Shown here piece by piece: positions 18,838 through 26,885 of a DNA stretch of 64,000 nucleotides (within the stretch, counting starts at the first letter, position 1; every line of letters begins with the position of its first letter). The DNA is taken from contig JBBCXB010000002.1 in assembly GCA_037145635.1 (NCBI GenBank), forward strand, positions 248,001 through 312,000, given 5' to 3'. The DNA comes from JAATFS01 sp037145635 (GTDB lineage: Bacteria > Pseudomonadota > Gammaproteobacteria > Xanthomonadales > Xanthomonadaceae). A model generated the notes under the pieces. It was not told the DNA's origin and did no database searches. It saw only the letters and a program-made list of their open reading frames with translations. A program made the position numbers and the translations under genes.

Positions 18838-19383
18838 CTACCGTGCCTTCCCAGCAGCAGCGCCACCGTCACTCCTCAGTTGCATCGTCATCGGTGCATA
18901 GACATGGACACCTTCCGGTAGATGTCCGATGTCAGGCATCTCGCCGGCGCCAATCTTGGCAAGCCAACGGTGTTCAGGGTGCCTCTCCATGGCGATTGCA
19001 TGCATCGCGTGTGGCGCAAGACGAAGCCCAACCAGAGGCTCCGGGCCTGTAGTGCTCGACGCCAGATATTCACCCTCGCCAATGGCTGGCACTCGCTCGA
19101 TGCCGCTATAGACGTTCCGGTGCCAGTCGGTGATGTGCGGTTGCCAGCATGCGAAGTTGCCGCCGCCTTTCAGGCGGTATTCCTCGCCCGTCAGAATATC
19201 GAGGCCATCGATCGAATGAAGGGCGAGGTAAATCGGGCAGCCATGGTTCAACGCCCTGAAGCGCTGCGAGGTATGGAAGCCACTCACCGAAATCAGGGCT
19301 GGCAGCTTGTCCAGGCTGTAGAAATCGTTCCACTCCGCTTCGCTAGCCGGATCGGAAAAGCTGCATTCCACTGTATAGATCAT
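18838..19383 (-). CDS. Uncharacterised protein, probable dimeric alpha/beta-barrel fold
   Basis: A 181-residue protein I cannot assign to a characterised family. It begins IYTVECSFSDPASEAEWND-FY (hyphen added), a pattern common in two-repeat ferredoxin-like (dimeric alpha/beta-barrel, EthD/DUF4286-like) proteins, where a beta strand is followed by a helix around a conserved W.D/Y. The second repeat would begin near residue 105. No signal peptide or membrane segment. First gene of the operon transcribed away from the LysR regulator. Together with the tautomerase and metallo-hydrolase it suggests a short catabolic or detoxification pathway. Confidence 0.6.
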   Translation of the reverse strand: MIYTVECSFSDPASEAEWNDFYSLDKLPALISVSGFHTSQRFRALNHGCPIYLALHSIDGLDILTGEEYRLKGGGNFACWQPHITDWHRNVYSGIERVPAIGEGEYLASSTTGPEPLVGLRLAPHAMHAIAMERHPEHRWLAKIGAGEMPDIGHLPEGVHVYAPMTMQLRSDGGAAAGKAR

Positions 19384-19548
19384 TGCATCGCCTCTGACCG
19401 AGAGCTGAGAGCTCGGGCCTTGCCTGTGGTTGATTTTTACTCATCCTAGGCCCCCGAACCTGGGCTGTACATCGACAATGCGTCATGCTTCAGTGATCTA
19501 ATATCAAGGCAGGCGAGCCATTCCGACCTGTCCTGTGAGGAATCGCCC
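19384..19548. promoter_or_regulatory. Divergent promoter region of accessory cluster
   Basis: The 165 bases between the divergent three-gene operon and the LysR gene. LysR regulators normally bind here through T-N11-A sites. TAATAT (19500-19505) could serve as a -10 for the LysR gene, and on the minus strand TTGATA opposite the same stretch could be a -35. The sequence is much less GC-rich than core intergenic DNA. No single operator can be chosen with confidence. Confidence 0.4.
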
Positions 19549-20466
19549 ATGCGCCGCAAAATCCCCAGCAATTCCGCCCTGATGGCGTTCGAAGCCTCCG
19601 CCCGCCATGGAAGCTTCGCTCGCGCTGCCGATGAGATGGCCTTGACCGAAGGTGCGATCAGCCGCCAGATCGGTCGGCTGGAAGCGTTCCTGGGCGTCAC
19701 GCTGTTCGAGCGAGTTGGCAATCGTGTTCGGCTGTTGCCGAATGGTGCGCGTTATGCCGCTCAAGTCCGTGAGACGCTCGACCGGCTCGAGCGCGACAGT
19801 CAATGTCTGATGGGGCAGGCGAGCGATAGCGCAAGCCTGGACATTGCCACCATTCCGACCTTCGCCGTGCGCTGGCTCATCCCTCGACTAGCTCGGTTTC
19901 GAGACACGCACCCGCGCATCACCGTGCATCTTGCGGAACGGATGGAGCCTTTTGTGCTGGCCGGAAGCGGTTTCGATGCCGCGATCCATTTCGAGCATCC
20001 CGCTTGGACGGGCATGAGAACGCACCGGCTCTTGCATGAGACGTTGGTTCCGGTTTGCCACCCGGCGCTTCTCGGTGGAGGCGAAGGGGCTCCATCTCTG
20101 GATGGGCTGCCGCGCCTTCATCGACGTCAGAACCCGGATGCCTGGCAGCGGTATGCGCAGGAGACCGGGATTGTGCTGACCCACCCTGCGGTCGGTCCCC
20201 GCTATGATCTTCACTCCATGCAAATCGGAGCCGCGTTGGCTGGCCTCGGCGTTGCTCTGGTGCCGCGTTTCTATGTCGAAGCCGAGTTGGCAGAAGGCCG
20301 CCTCGTCGCGCCCTGGCCTGATGGAGAATCGATCTCCAAGACCTTCTGCCTCGTCCTGCCGGAGCCGATCCGGTTGAGTGGTGGCCCACTGCAGCATTTT
20401 GCGAATTGGCTACTCGAGGAAGCCCGAGACAGCGGGTCACACGATCGCGGAAGGAATGCGGAATAG
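19549..20466 (+). CDS. LysR-family transcriptional regulator (GcvA-like)
   Basis: A 305-residue LysR regulator. The winged helix-turn-helix is at 7-66 (SNSALMAFEASARHGSFARA, then MALTEGAISRQIGRLEAFLG and TLFERVGNRVRLLPNG), close in style to GcvA/AmpR-type members. The co-inducer domain spans about 90-295 (IATIPTFAVRWLIPRLARF, GFDAAIHFEHPAW, AALAGLGVALVPRFYVE). Being divergent from the barrel protein-tautomerase-metallo-hydrolase operon, it is the likely regulator of that operon, probably responding to its substrate. Base composition is like the operon, so the four genes likely arrived together. Confidence 0.9.
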   Translation: MRRKIPSNSALMAFEASARHGSFARAADEMALTEGAISRQIGRLEAFLGVTLFERVGNRVRLLPNGARYAAQVRETLDRLERDSQCLMGQASDSASLDIATIPTFAVRWLIPRLARFRDTHPRITVHLAERMEPFVLAGSGFDAAIHFEHPAWTGMRTHRLLHETLVPVCHPALLGGGEGAPSLDGLPRLHRRQNPDAWQRYAQETGIVLTHPAVGPRYDLHSMQIGAALAGLGVALVPRFYVEAELAEGRLVAPWPDGESISKTFCLVLPEPIRLSGGPLQHFANWLLEEARDSGSHDRGRNAE

Positions 20467-20828
20467 CTCGTTCGAGTCGCTTGCGGAGCCCTTCAGCCCC
20501 CTCGCTACTCATCCGCGCTTGCAGGGTTGGTCATCTGGCAAGCGCTCCAGACTACCGTCCTCCCGCCGCCCGACCAGACGGCCATGTAAGTCGTATCCAA
20601 CCGCTCCAGGCTGCAGGCCTAATCCTTCCGTGAAACGGACATTGCGCGACTGGCAATTCCAAGGTGCGTAATGGACGGCAGTCGGGCGGCTGGATGTAGG
20701 CCGCCCTGGCGGCCCACATGGTTACCTCGGCCGAAGAGGGCAAATGAGCTTTCAGGACGGCTCCAACGCAGAACGGCCGCCCTGGGGCGGCCGTTCCGGC
20801 GGACAACCTGGCGGTCGTCCGGTGTCGC
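20467..20828. other. Junction between accessory cluster and ribosomal operon
   Basis: 362 bases without a supported gene. The first 200 bases have lower GC like the cluster and contain only fragments of reading frame; the final 60 hold the rplS terminator. This is the right-hand edge of the accessory segment. No attachment-site repeat, tRNA or transposase remnant was found at it. Confidence 0.5.
20771..20796 (-). terminator. rplS operon terminator hairpin
   Basis: Perfect 11-bp stem (GAACGGCCGCC, loop CTGG) 32 bases beyond the rplS stop on the minus strand. The U tract is weak, but the stem is very stable and correctly placed for the end of the rpsP-rimM-trmD-rplS transcript. Confidence 0.75.
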
Positions 20829-21245
20829 TTACTCGGCCTTGGCGGCGGCAGCGGCGGCCTGGCGGGCCTGCTTGGCCTGCGCGGCGGCGGCCAGGTCTTC
20901 CTTGATGCGGGCGGCCTTGCCTTCCAGGCCACGCAGGTAGTACAGCTTGCCGGCGCGGACCTTGCCGCGGCGCTTCACTTCGACCGAGTCGATGATGGCG
21001 CTATGGGTCTGGAACACACGCTCGACGCCGTAGCCGTGCGAGATCTTGCGCACGGTGAACGAGGAGTTCAGGCCGGCGTTCTTGGTACCGATGACCACGC
21101 CCTCGTAGGCCTGGACGCGCTCGCGGTTGCCTTCCTTCACCTTGACGTTGACGACAACGGTGTCGCCCTGGTTGAACTCCGGCAGCTGGCGCTGGATCTG
21201 GGCGGCTTCGAAGTCGGCCAGGATGGTCTTGTTGAGTTTGCTCAT
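20829..21245 (-). CDS. rplS: 50S ribosomal protein L19
   Basis: A 138-residue L19, located at the interface of the 30S and 50S subunits. The conserved core is complete (MSKLNKTILADFEAAQ, FNQGDTVVVNVKVKEGNRER, FTVRKISHGYGVERVFQTHS, KRRGKVRAGKLYYLRGL). The C-terminus carries about 20 extra residues, almost all Ala, Lys and Gln, an extension also common in this family of bacteria. Last gene of the rpsP-rimM-trmD-rplS operon. The 139-base gap upstream contains TACAAT on the minus strand (21354-21359), so a secondary promoter is possible. Confidence 0.98.
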   Translation of the reverse strand: MSKLNKTILADFEAAQIQRQLPEFNQGDTVVVNVKVKEGNRERVQAYEGVVIGTKNAGLNSSFTVRKISHGYGVERVFQTHSAIIDSVEVKRRGKVRAGKLYYLRGLEGKAARIKEDLAAAAQAKQARQAAAAAAKAE

Positions 21246-21384
21246 GGTGGGCACCGCTTGTGTCTGGTGAGGTGATCCGGCAGTCGCCGCACGGCGATTG
21301 CACGATAGTTCGGGAGTGGCCCCGCCAGAAAGGCAGGCCGGAAAGCCGCGTATTGTACCCCAAGCTTTTCGCCGGGGCCAGGGG

Positions 21385-22149
21385 TCAGTCGTTTTTCTGG
21401 GAATCGGCCGCGAGCGCGTCGCGGAAGGCATCCAGCAGCGCCCGGTCGGCACGGCTCAGCGCGGCCTCGTCGAGCAGGTCGGGCCGGCGCAGCCAGGTGC
21501 GCCCCAGCGACTGCTGGCGGCGCCAGCGCGCGATCGCGGCATGGTTGCCCGAGCGCAGCACCTCCGGCACCTCGCCCCAGGCGTGGCTGGACGGATGGCT
21601 GTAATGCGGGCAGTCCAGCAGCCCCTGCGGGCCCTCGAAGCTGTCCTGTGCGGCCGATTCGGCATCGTTGAGCACGCCGTCCTGCAACCGCGTCACCACG
21701 TCCACCAGCACCGCCGCGCCGAGCTCGCCGCCGGACAGCACGTAGTCGCCGATCGAGATCTCCTCGTCAACCTCGTGCGCGATCAGGCGCTCGTCCACGC
21801 CCTCGTAGCGCCCGCACAGCAGCACCAGGCGCGGCAGCCGCGCCAGTTCGCGCGCGCGCGCCTGGGTCAGCGGCCGCCCCTGCGGGCTGAGGTAGATCAC
21901 CGGCGCCGGGGCCGGGTCGGCCGCGCGCACCGCGGCCAGGCATGCGCGCAGCGGCTCGATCAGCATGACCATGCCGGGACCGCCGCCGAACGGGCGGTCG
22001 TCCACCCGGCGGTAGTTGCCCTGGGCGTGGTCGCGCGGATTCCAGCCGGCCAGCTCCAGCAGCCCGCGCTCCTGCGCCCGCCCGACCACGCCGAACGCCG
22101 CGCACTGCGCGATGAACTCGGGAAACAGGCTGACGACGTCGATGCGCAT
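21385..22149 (-). CDS. trmD: tRNA (guanine-N1)-methyltransferase TrmD
   Basis: Methylates G37 next to the anticodon of tRNAs reading CNN codons and so prevents frameshifting. The 254 residues match the family. The SAM-binding knot shows YLSPQGRPLTQ, LLCGRYEGVDERL and IGDYVLSGGE, with the catalytic Asp in the DSFEGPQGLLDCPHYSHP region. The MRIDVVSLFPEF start is canonical. Lies between rimM and rplS in the standard order. Confidence 0.98.
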   Translation of the reverse strand: MRIDVVSLFPEFIAQCAAFGVVGRAQERGLLELAGWNPRDHAQGNYRRVDDRPFGGGPGMVMLIEPLRACLAAVRAADPAPAPVIYLSPQGRPLTQARARELARLPRLVLLCGRYEGVDERLIAHEVDEEISIGDYVLSGGELGAAVLVDVVTRLQDGVLNDAESAAQDSFEGPQGLLDCPHYSHPSSHAWGEVPEVLRSGNHAAIARWRRQQSLGRTWLRRPDLLDEAALSRADRALLDAFRDALAADSQKND

Positions 22150-22159
22150 GGGGCGGGAA

Positions 22160-22172
22160 CCGGGAATCGGGA
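22160..22172. repeat. Short GGGAAT-type repeat unit
   Basis: CCGGGAATCGGGA in the trmD-rimM gap resembles one arm of the inverted repeat between obgE and rpmA. A single partial copy, so of low weight on its own. Confidence 0.35.
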
Positions 22173-22214
22173 GGTGCGGCAAGGGGTGAGGCAGGCGCGA
22201 GGCGGCGGCCCCGC

Positions 22215-22727
22215 TCAGAACTCGGGGTCCCAGTCCACCACGATCAGGTTGGCGTCGAAATCCACCGAGGTGACGAACTCCGGCTGCACGAACGGGATCA
22301 GCCGCTCGCGGTCGCCGCGCACCACCACCACGTCGTTGGAGCCGGTGGAGAACAGGTGCGAAACCGTGCCCAGGTCCACCCCGTCCACCGTGCGGACCTG
22401 CAGGCCTTCCAGGTCGACCCAGTAGTACTCGTCGGGCCGGGCCGGCGGCAGCGCGCTGCGGGCCACGTAGATCTCGGTGCCGCGCATGGACTCGGCCACG
22501 TCGCGATCGGTGACGTCGGGAAACACCGCGACCAGGTGCTTGTTGGCATCGCGGCCGCGCACGCCGGTGAGCGTGGATTCCACGCCGGCGGGGCTCCGCA
22601 GGATCCAGGGCTGGTAGCGGAAGATCGACAGGCGCGGCTCGGTCCAGGACTCGAGCTTCAGTTCGCCACGTACGCCGAAGGCGCCGGTGACCCTGCCCAA
22701 CAGGATGCGGCGCTCGGTATCCTTCAT
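22215..22727 (-). CDS. rimM: 16S rRNA maturation factor RimM
   Basis: A 170-residue protein that assists assembly of the 30S head and binds S19. The N-terminal RimM domain opens ILLGRVTGAFGVRGELKL, and the C-terminal PRC-barrel contains EYYWVDLEGLQVRT and LIPFVQPEFVTSVD, both hallmarks of the family. Follows rpsP by 43 bases. Canonical length and start. Confidence 0.97.
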   Translation of the reverse strand: MKDTERRILLGRVTGAFGVRGELKLESWTEPRLSIFRYQPWILRSPAGVESTLTGVRGRDANKHLVAVFPDVTDRDVAESMRGTEIYVARSALPPARPDEYYWVDLEGLQVRTVDGVDLGTVSHLFSTGSNDVVVVRGDRERLIPFVQPEFVTSVDFDANLIVVDWDPEF

Positions 22728-22770
22728 CGGATAAAGCTCGGGCCGCGTCTCGCGACGCGGCCCTGCCGGA

Positions 22771-23031
22771 TCAGGCCGCAGCGGCCTGGGCCTTGGTCGC
22801 TTCCTTGTACAGGTTGCGGACCTTGTCGGTGAGCTGGGCGCCGTTGGAGACCCAGTGGTCCACACGGGCCACGTCCAGCACGATGCGCTGCTCGGCGCCC
22901 TGGGCGACCGGGTTGTAGTAGCCCAGGCGCTCGATGTTGCGGCCGTCGCGCGCGCTGCGCACGTCGGTGACGATGATGTGGTAGAACGGACGCTTCTTGG
23001 CGCCGCCACGGGTCAGGCGAATCTTGACCAT
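22771..23031 (-). CDS. rpsP: 30S ribosomal protein S16
   Basis: An 86-residue S16, needed for 30S assembly. The MVKIRLTRGGAKKRPFYHI start and the GYYNPVA segment are diagnostic. First gene of the rpsP-rimM-trmD-rplS operon, driven by a consensus-like promoter about 50 bases upstream. Confidence 0.98.
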   Translation of the reverse strand: MVKIRLTRGGAKKRPFYHIIVTDVRSARDGRNIERLGYYNPVAQGAEQRIVLDVARVDHWVSNGAQLTDKVRNLYKEATKAQAAAA

Positions 23032-23082
23032 TGCAGTAGTTCCTATGTTGCCCAGTCGCCAGGATGGCGCGGTAAGCCGGCG

Positions 23083-23111
23083 ATTATAGCGGCTGGCCGG
23101 CGCGTTTCCAA
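23083..23111 (-). promoter_or_regulatory. Sigma-70 promoter of the rpsP operon
   Basis: On the minus strand TTGGAA (-35), a 17-base spacer and a perfect TATAAT (-10) lie about 50 bases before the rpsP start, between it and the end of the aminotransferase gene. The best consensus promoter in the window. Confidence 0.85.
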
Positions 23112-23125
23112 GCCAGGGGCCGGGC

Positions 23126-23923
23126 TCACAGCGGCTGCCAGGCCTGGGTCTCCAGCGCCTGCTCCAGCAGTGCCAGCCACGGCACCGCCGCGCCGAAGCG
23201 GTGATCGTCGATCGACGCCAGCGGCTGCTGCCCGCGCGCGTTGCACGTAAAGGCCCCCGAGAAGCCGCCCAGTTCCGCCAGCCGCACCGGCCGCACCTGC
23301 TGTGCGACGCCCAGCGCGTCCAGGCCGGCCTGCAGCAGCCGGGCCTGGGTGCCGCGCAGGGCCGGCCCGTCCGGCCAGGTGATGCCGCGGCCGTCCCACA
23401 GCCCGAGGTTCCAGACCGAGCCCTCGATCAGGCCGCCGGCCGGGTCGACGAACAGCACGTCGTCGTAGCCGGCGGCCATGGCCTCGCGGCGCTGCCGGAA
23501 CAACGGGAAGGTGCCGACGTGCTTGAGCGCGGGCAGGTCGCGGACATACACGCTCGAGCGCACGCGCAGCGGCGTGCGCGGCAGCGCCGACGGCGGCGAC
23601 AGCGACACCAGCAGGTCCGGGGCGGCCGGCCGCAGCGGGTCGCGGAAATCGAACGCCTGCGAGAACACGGTGACGCGGGCCGAGGCGTCGCCGCTGCCGT
23701 GCCCGGCCAGCGCGGTGCGCAGGTCGCGGCGCACGCGCGCCGTCTCCAGCTCGCTGCCGAACAGCGCGCGGGTGCCCTCCTGCAGCCGCTGCAGGTGCAG
23801 GTCGAGGCCGCGCGCGGCGCCGTGGCGCAGCTGCAGCGACGTGAAGTGGCCGTAGTTGACCTGCGCCGCCGCGGCCAGCGCCGCGGCAGGCGCCGGCTCG
23901 CCATTGCACAGGATCAGCGCCAC
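23126..23923 (-). CDS. pabC: Class IV aminotransferase, probable aminodeoxychorismate lyase
   Basis: A 265-residue PLP enzyme of fold type IV. Visible marks are YGHFTSLQLRHGAARGLDLH with the Arg-His pattern after the first strand, KHVGTFPLFRQRREAMAAGY with the PLP-binding Lys in LKH, DDVLFVDPAGGLIEGSVWNLGL with the family Glu and ITWPDGPALRGTQARLL. PabC makes 4-aminobenzoate for folate; D-amino acid or branched-chain aminotransferase activity cannot be excluded. The GTG start overlaps the stop of the upstream monooxygenase gene by 10 bases, so translation is coupled; no ATG is available before the first conserved strand. Confidence 0.8.
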   Translation of the reverse strand: MALILCNGEPAPAAALAAAAQVNYGHFTSLQLRHGAARGLDLHLQRLQEGTRALFGSELETARVRRDLRTALAGHGSGDASARVTVFSQAFDFRDPLRPAAPDLLVSLSPPSALPRTPLRVRSSVYVRDLPALKHVGTFPLFRQRREAMAAGYDDVLFVDPAGGLIEGSVWNLGLWDGRGITWPDGPALRGTQARLLQAGLDALGVAQQVRPVRLAELGGFSGAFTCNARGQQPLASIDDHRFGAAVPWLALLEQALETQAWQPL

Positions 23924-24981
23924 AGCAGGCCCTGCGCCTGCGACCACCAGTCGTGCAGCAGCTCGGCGGCCGGCCGCGCCTGGGCCATCCAGGCCGCCTG
24001 CCCGGCCCAGGCCTGCATCGCCTCGAGGCGGTTGGCGCCGGCCGCGGCCTGGCGCATCGGCGCGGTCAGGCCGCGCTGCACCGGGTAGGGCTGCACCGGC
24101 GCCGCCGCGGCGGCGCGCACGTACGGGGTGGCCAGCGCACGGCCGAGGCGGCCGCTGAAGGCGCGGGTCGGCTCGGTCTGCTCGGGCTCGGACGCGGCCA
24201 GCGCCTCGGCCCAGGCCGGCGCCAGCCGCGCTTCGGGCGTGCGCAGGAAGCCGGTCCCGATCTCCACCGCACTGGCGCCCAGCAGCAACGCGGCGGCCAC
24301 GCCGCGGCCGTCGCCGATGCCGCCGGCGGCGATCACCGGGATGTCGAGCCGGTCGGCCAGGCGCGGCAGCAACGCGAACAGCCCGACCAGCTGGCGCTCG
24401 GCGGCGGCGGCCTCGAACGCGCCGCGATGGCCGCCGGCCTCCGCGCCCTGCGCGACCACCGCATCGGCACCGGCGGCCTGCGCGGCCAGCGCCTCGTCCA
24501 GCGTGGTGGCACAGGCGAACCAGGCGATGCCGGCCCGCTTGAGCCGGCGCACCTGGTCGGGCGCGAACACGCCCATGATCGAGGAGGCGACCGCCGGACC
24601 GGCGGCCAGCAGCGCGTTGAACTGCGCCTCGAAGTCGGCCGGGCCGACGTCGCCGGCGGCGGCCGGCACCTCCGGCCCCCACTGCGCCAGGAAGGCGCGG
24701 GTCGCGGCCTCGGCACCGGCGTCGCGGACCGGCGGCGGGTCGGGCACCCACAGGTTCACCTGGGCCGGGCCGGCGCTCTGCTGCGAGAACGCGGCCATCC
24801 ACGCCAGGATGTCCTGCGGCTGCGACAGCACCGCACCCATCGCGCCCATGCTGCCGGCATTGGCCAGCGCCGCCGACAATCCGACCGGGCAGGCCCCGGC
24901 CATCGGCGCGAGCAGCAGGGGCGTGCGCAGCCCGAAGCGGCGGCAGAAGCCGTCGACGCGCTGGTGCAGGAGGTCGTTCAT
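23914..24981 (-). CDS. Nitronate monooxygenase / 2-nitropropane dioxygenase family protein
   Basis: A 355-residue FMN-dependent TIM barrel. Family marks are PLLLAPMAGACPVGLSAALA at the first strand, GADAVVAQGAEAGGHRGAF with the Gly-His phosphate loop (the His of AGGHRG is the usual catalytic base), and IPVIAAGGIGDGRGVAAALLLGA followed by VEIGTGFLRTPEA. Oxidises propionate-3-nitronate or related nitronates; the physiological substrate is not known. The start MNDLLHQ has GGAG 10 bases upstream; a longer frame has no homology. Coupled to the downstream aminotransferase. Confidence 0.85.
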   Translation of the reverse strand: MNDLLHQRVDGFCRRFGLRTPLLLAPMAGACPVGLSAALANAGSMGAMGAVLSQPQDILAWMAAFSQQSAGPAQVNLWVPDPPPVRDAGAEAATRAFLAQWGPEVPAAAGDVGPADFEAQFNALLAAGPAVASSIMGVFAPDQVRRLKRAGIAWFACATTLDEALAAQAAGADAVVAQGAEAGGHRGAFEAAAAERQLVGLFALLPRLADRLDIPVIAAGGIGDGRGVAAALLLGASAVEIGTGFLRTPEARLAPAWAEALAASEPEQTEPTRAFSGRLGRALATPYVRAAAAAPVQPYPVQRGLTAPMRQAAAGANRLEAMQAWAGQAAWMAQARPAAELLHDWWSQAQGLLWR

Positions 24982-25123
24982 GCGGCCGGAACTCCGTATC
25001 GGGTGGCGGAGGCGCACCCTGCCCTCCGGGATCGGCGGCGGCCCCCGCCCGGCGAGCGCCAGGGACCGCCACCCGGCGCGCATGGCCGCACGCCGGCGGC
25101 CGGCCGCGGGCGCGTCGCGTGCC

Positions 25124-26503
25124 TCAGCGGAACGGCGGCATCCCGCCGCGGCCGCCCATGGCGCCCATCATGCCCTTCATGTTGCGCATCAGGCCCTTCA
25201 TGCCGCCGCCGGCCAGCTTGCCCATCATCTTCTCCATCTGCTGGTACTGCTTCATCAGCTTGTTGACGTCGGAAGGCTGGGTACCGGAACCGCGGGCGAT
25301 GCGCGCCCGGCGCGAGCCGTTGAGCAGCGCGGGGTTGCGGCGCTCCTTCTTGGTCATCGAACTGATGATGGCGATCATGCGCGGCACTTCCTTGCCGGTG
25401 ACCTGCTGCTTGAGGTTGTCCGGGATCTTGCCGATGCCCGGCAGCTTGTCCATCAGCCCGCCGATGCCGCCCATGTTCTGCATCTGCTCGAGCTGTTCCT
25501 TCATGTCGTTCAGGTCGAACTTCTTGCCCTTGGCGACCTTGGCGGCCAGCTTGGCGGCCTTCTCCTGATCCACGCTCTGCTCGACCTGCTCGACCAGCGA
25601 CAGCACGTCGCCCATGTCGAGGATGCGGCTGGCGACGCGGTCCGGGTGGAACAAGTCCAGGCCTTCCGGCTTCTCGCCGGTGCCGACGAACTTGATCGGG
25701 CGCCCGGTGATGTAGCGCACGCTCAGCGCCGCGCCGCCGCGGGCGTCGCCGTCGGTCTTGGTCAGCACCACGCCGGTCAGCGGCAGCGCCTCGCCGAACG
25801 CCTTGGCGGTGTTGGCCGCGTCCTGGCCGGTCATCGCGTCGACCACGAACAGGGTCTCGGTCGGGTCGACCGCCGCGTGCAGGGCCTTGATCTCGGCCAT
25901 CATCGCCTCGTCGATGGCGAGGCGGCCGGCGGTATCGACCAGCAGCACGTCGACGAACGACTTGCGCGCGTCGTCGATGGCCGCGCGCACGATGTCCACC
26001 GGCTTCTGCGAGGCCTCCGACGGGAAGAACAGCACCCCGACCTGCGCGGCCAGGGTCTTGAGTTGCTCGATCGCGGCCGGGCGGTAGACGTCGGCGCTGA
26101 CCACCATGACCTTCTTCTTGCGCTTTTCCTTCAGGTGCTTGGCGAGCTTGCCCACCGTGGTGGTCTTGCCCGCGCCCTGCAGGCCGGCCATCAGGATGAT
26201 CGCCGGCGCCGGCACGTTGAGGTTGAGGTCGCTGGCGGCCGCGCCCATCACCGCGGTCAGCTCGTCGCGCACGACCTTGATCAGGGCCTGGCCCGGGGTC
26301 AGCGACTTGAGCACTTCCTGGCCCACCGCGCGCACCTTGATGCGCTCGATCAGCGCCTGCACCACCGGCAGCGCGACGTCGGCCTCCAGCAGCGCGATGC
26401 GGACCTCGCGGGTGGCCTCGCGGATGTTCTCCTCGGTCAGGCGGCCGCGACCGCGCAGGCGCTCCATGGTGCCGGAGAGACGTTGGGTGAGGGACTCGAA
26501 CAT
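25124..26503 (-). CDS. ffh: Signal recognition particle protein Ffh
   Basis: GTPase of the signal recognition particle that targets membrane proteins with 4.5S RNA and FtsY. A 459-residue protein with the N domain (1-85), the G domain (GLQGAGKTTTVGKLAKHL for G1, DVYRPAAIEQL, DTAGRLAIDE, TKTDGDARGG) and the Met-rich M domain, which ends in repeated Met-Lys-Gly-Met segments. RNA-binding residues SGTQPSDVNKL are present. ATTATA on the plus strand (TATAAT on the minus) about 35 bases upstream is the probable -10. Divergent from the CcsA-like gene, a conserved arrangement in this family. Confidence 0.98.
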   Translation of the reverse strand: MFESLTQRLSGTMERLRGRGRLTEENIREATREVRIALLEADVALPVVQALIERIKVRAVGQEVLKSLTPGQALIKVVRDELTAVMGAAASDLNLNVPAPAIILMAGLQGAGKTTTVGKLAKHLKEKRKKKVMVVSADVYRPAAIEQLKTLAAQVGVLFFPSEASQKPVDIVRAAIDDARKSFVDVLLVDTAGRLAIDEAMMAEIKALHAAVDPTETLFVVDAMTGQDAANTAKAFGEALPLTGVVLTKTDGDARGGAALSVRYITGRPIKFVGTGEKPEGLDLFHPDRVASRILDMGDVLSLVEQVEQSVDQEKAAKLAAKVAKGKKFDLNDMKEQLEQMQNMGGIGGLMDKLPGIGKIPDNLKQQVTGKEVPRMIAIISSMTKKERRNPALLNGSRRARIARGSGTQPSDVNKLMKQYQQMEKMMGKLAGGGMKGLMRNMKGMMGAMGGRGGMPPFR

Positions 26504-26868
26504 GCGCAGACGACCGCGAAGGGGAAACGGGCGCCGATTATAGCGGGACCGGGCCGCCGCTCTGCCCCGGGCGCCCCGGCCGGCCCCACGCCGCGCGCCA
26601 GGACGCGGCCCGGCGCGCCCGGCGGCAGCGGATCGCGCCCGAGCGCGGCGGCCCGATCCGTCCGTGCGGCGGCCCGGCCCGGCCCGGCCGCCGGCGGCGC
26701 GACCGCGTGCCGTGCCGGGGCCGCAGGCCGAGCGCCCGCCGATGGCGACCCGCGCGCCGTTGCCATGCCCGCGGCAGGGCCCGCGCCGCCCGCGGCCTGC
26801 GGATCGCGGGCGCGTCACAATCGCGCGGGACGCTGCGGCCCGGCCCCGCGGTGTGAGAAACTGCAACG
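26504..26868. other. Intergenic region between ffh and the CcsA-like gene
   Basis: 365 very GC-rich bases with no supported gene; the open frames are artefacts of composition. It must hold the divergent promoters. TATAAT for ffh lies at 26537-26542 (minus strand). For the rightward gene only a weak CACAAT near 26815 was seen. Confidence 0.55.
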
Positions 26869-26885
26869 ATGACAATCGTTCTCAT
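26869..26885. promoter_or_regulatory. Fur-box-like palindrome over a start codon
   Basis: ATGACAATCGTTCTCAT matches the Xanthomonas/Pseudomonas-type Fur box ATGAGAATCATTCTCAT at 15 of 17 positions. Its first three bases are the initiation codon of the CcsA-like gene. The neighbouring AACGAT-GACA-ATCGTT (26865-26880) can also form a hairpin over the start codon. Seen directly in sequence; Fur binding is inference. Confidence 0.5.

Noticed and set aside
20540..20640. Fragment of an RHS/YD-repeat gene on the minus strand (GYDLHGRLVGRREDGSLERL)
   Set aside because: Only about 40 residues in one frame, no further repeats and no toxin or tip; more likely chance.
20600..20670. Integron attC-like site at the right edge of the accessory cluster
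   Set aside because: GCCTAAT resembles one core site, but no complementary partner of the form GTTRRRY was found and no integrase is present.
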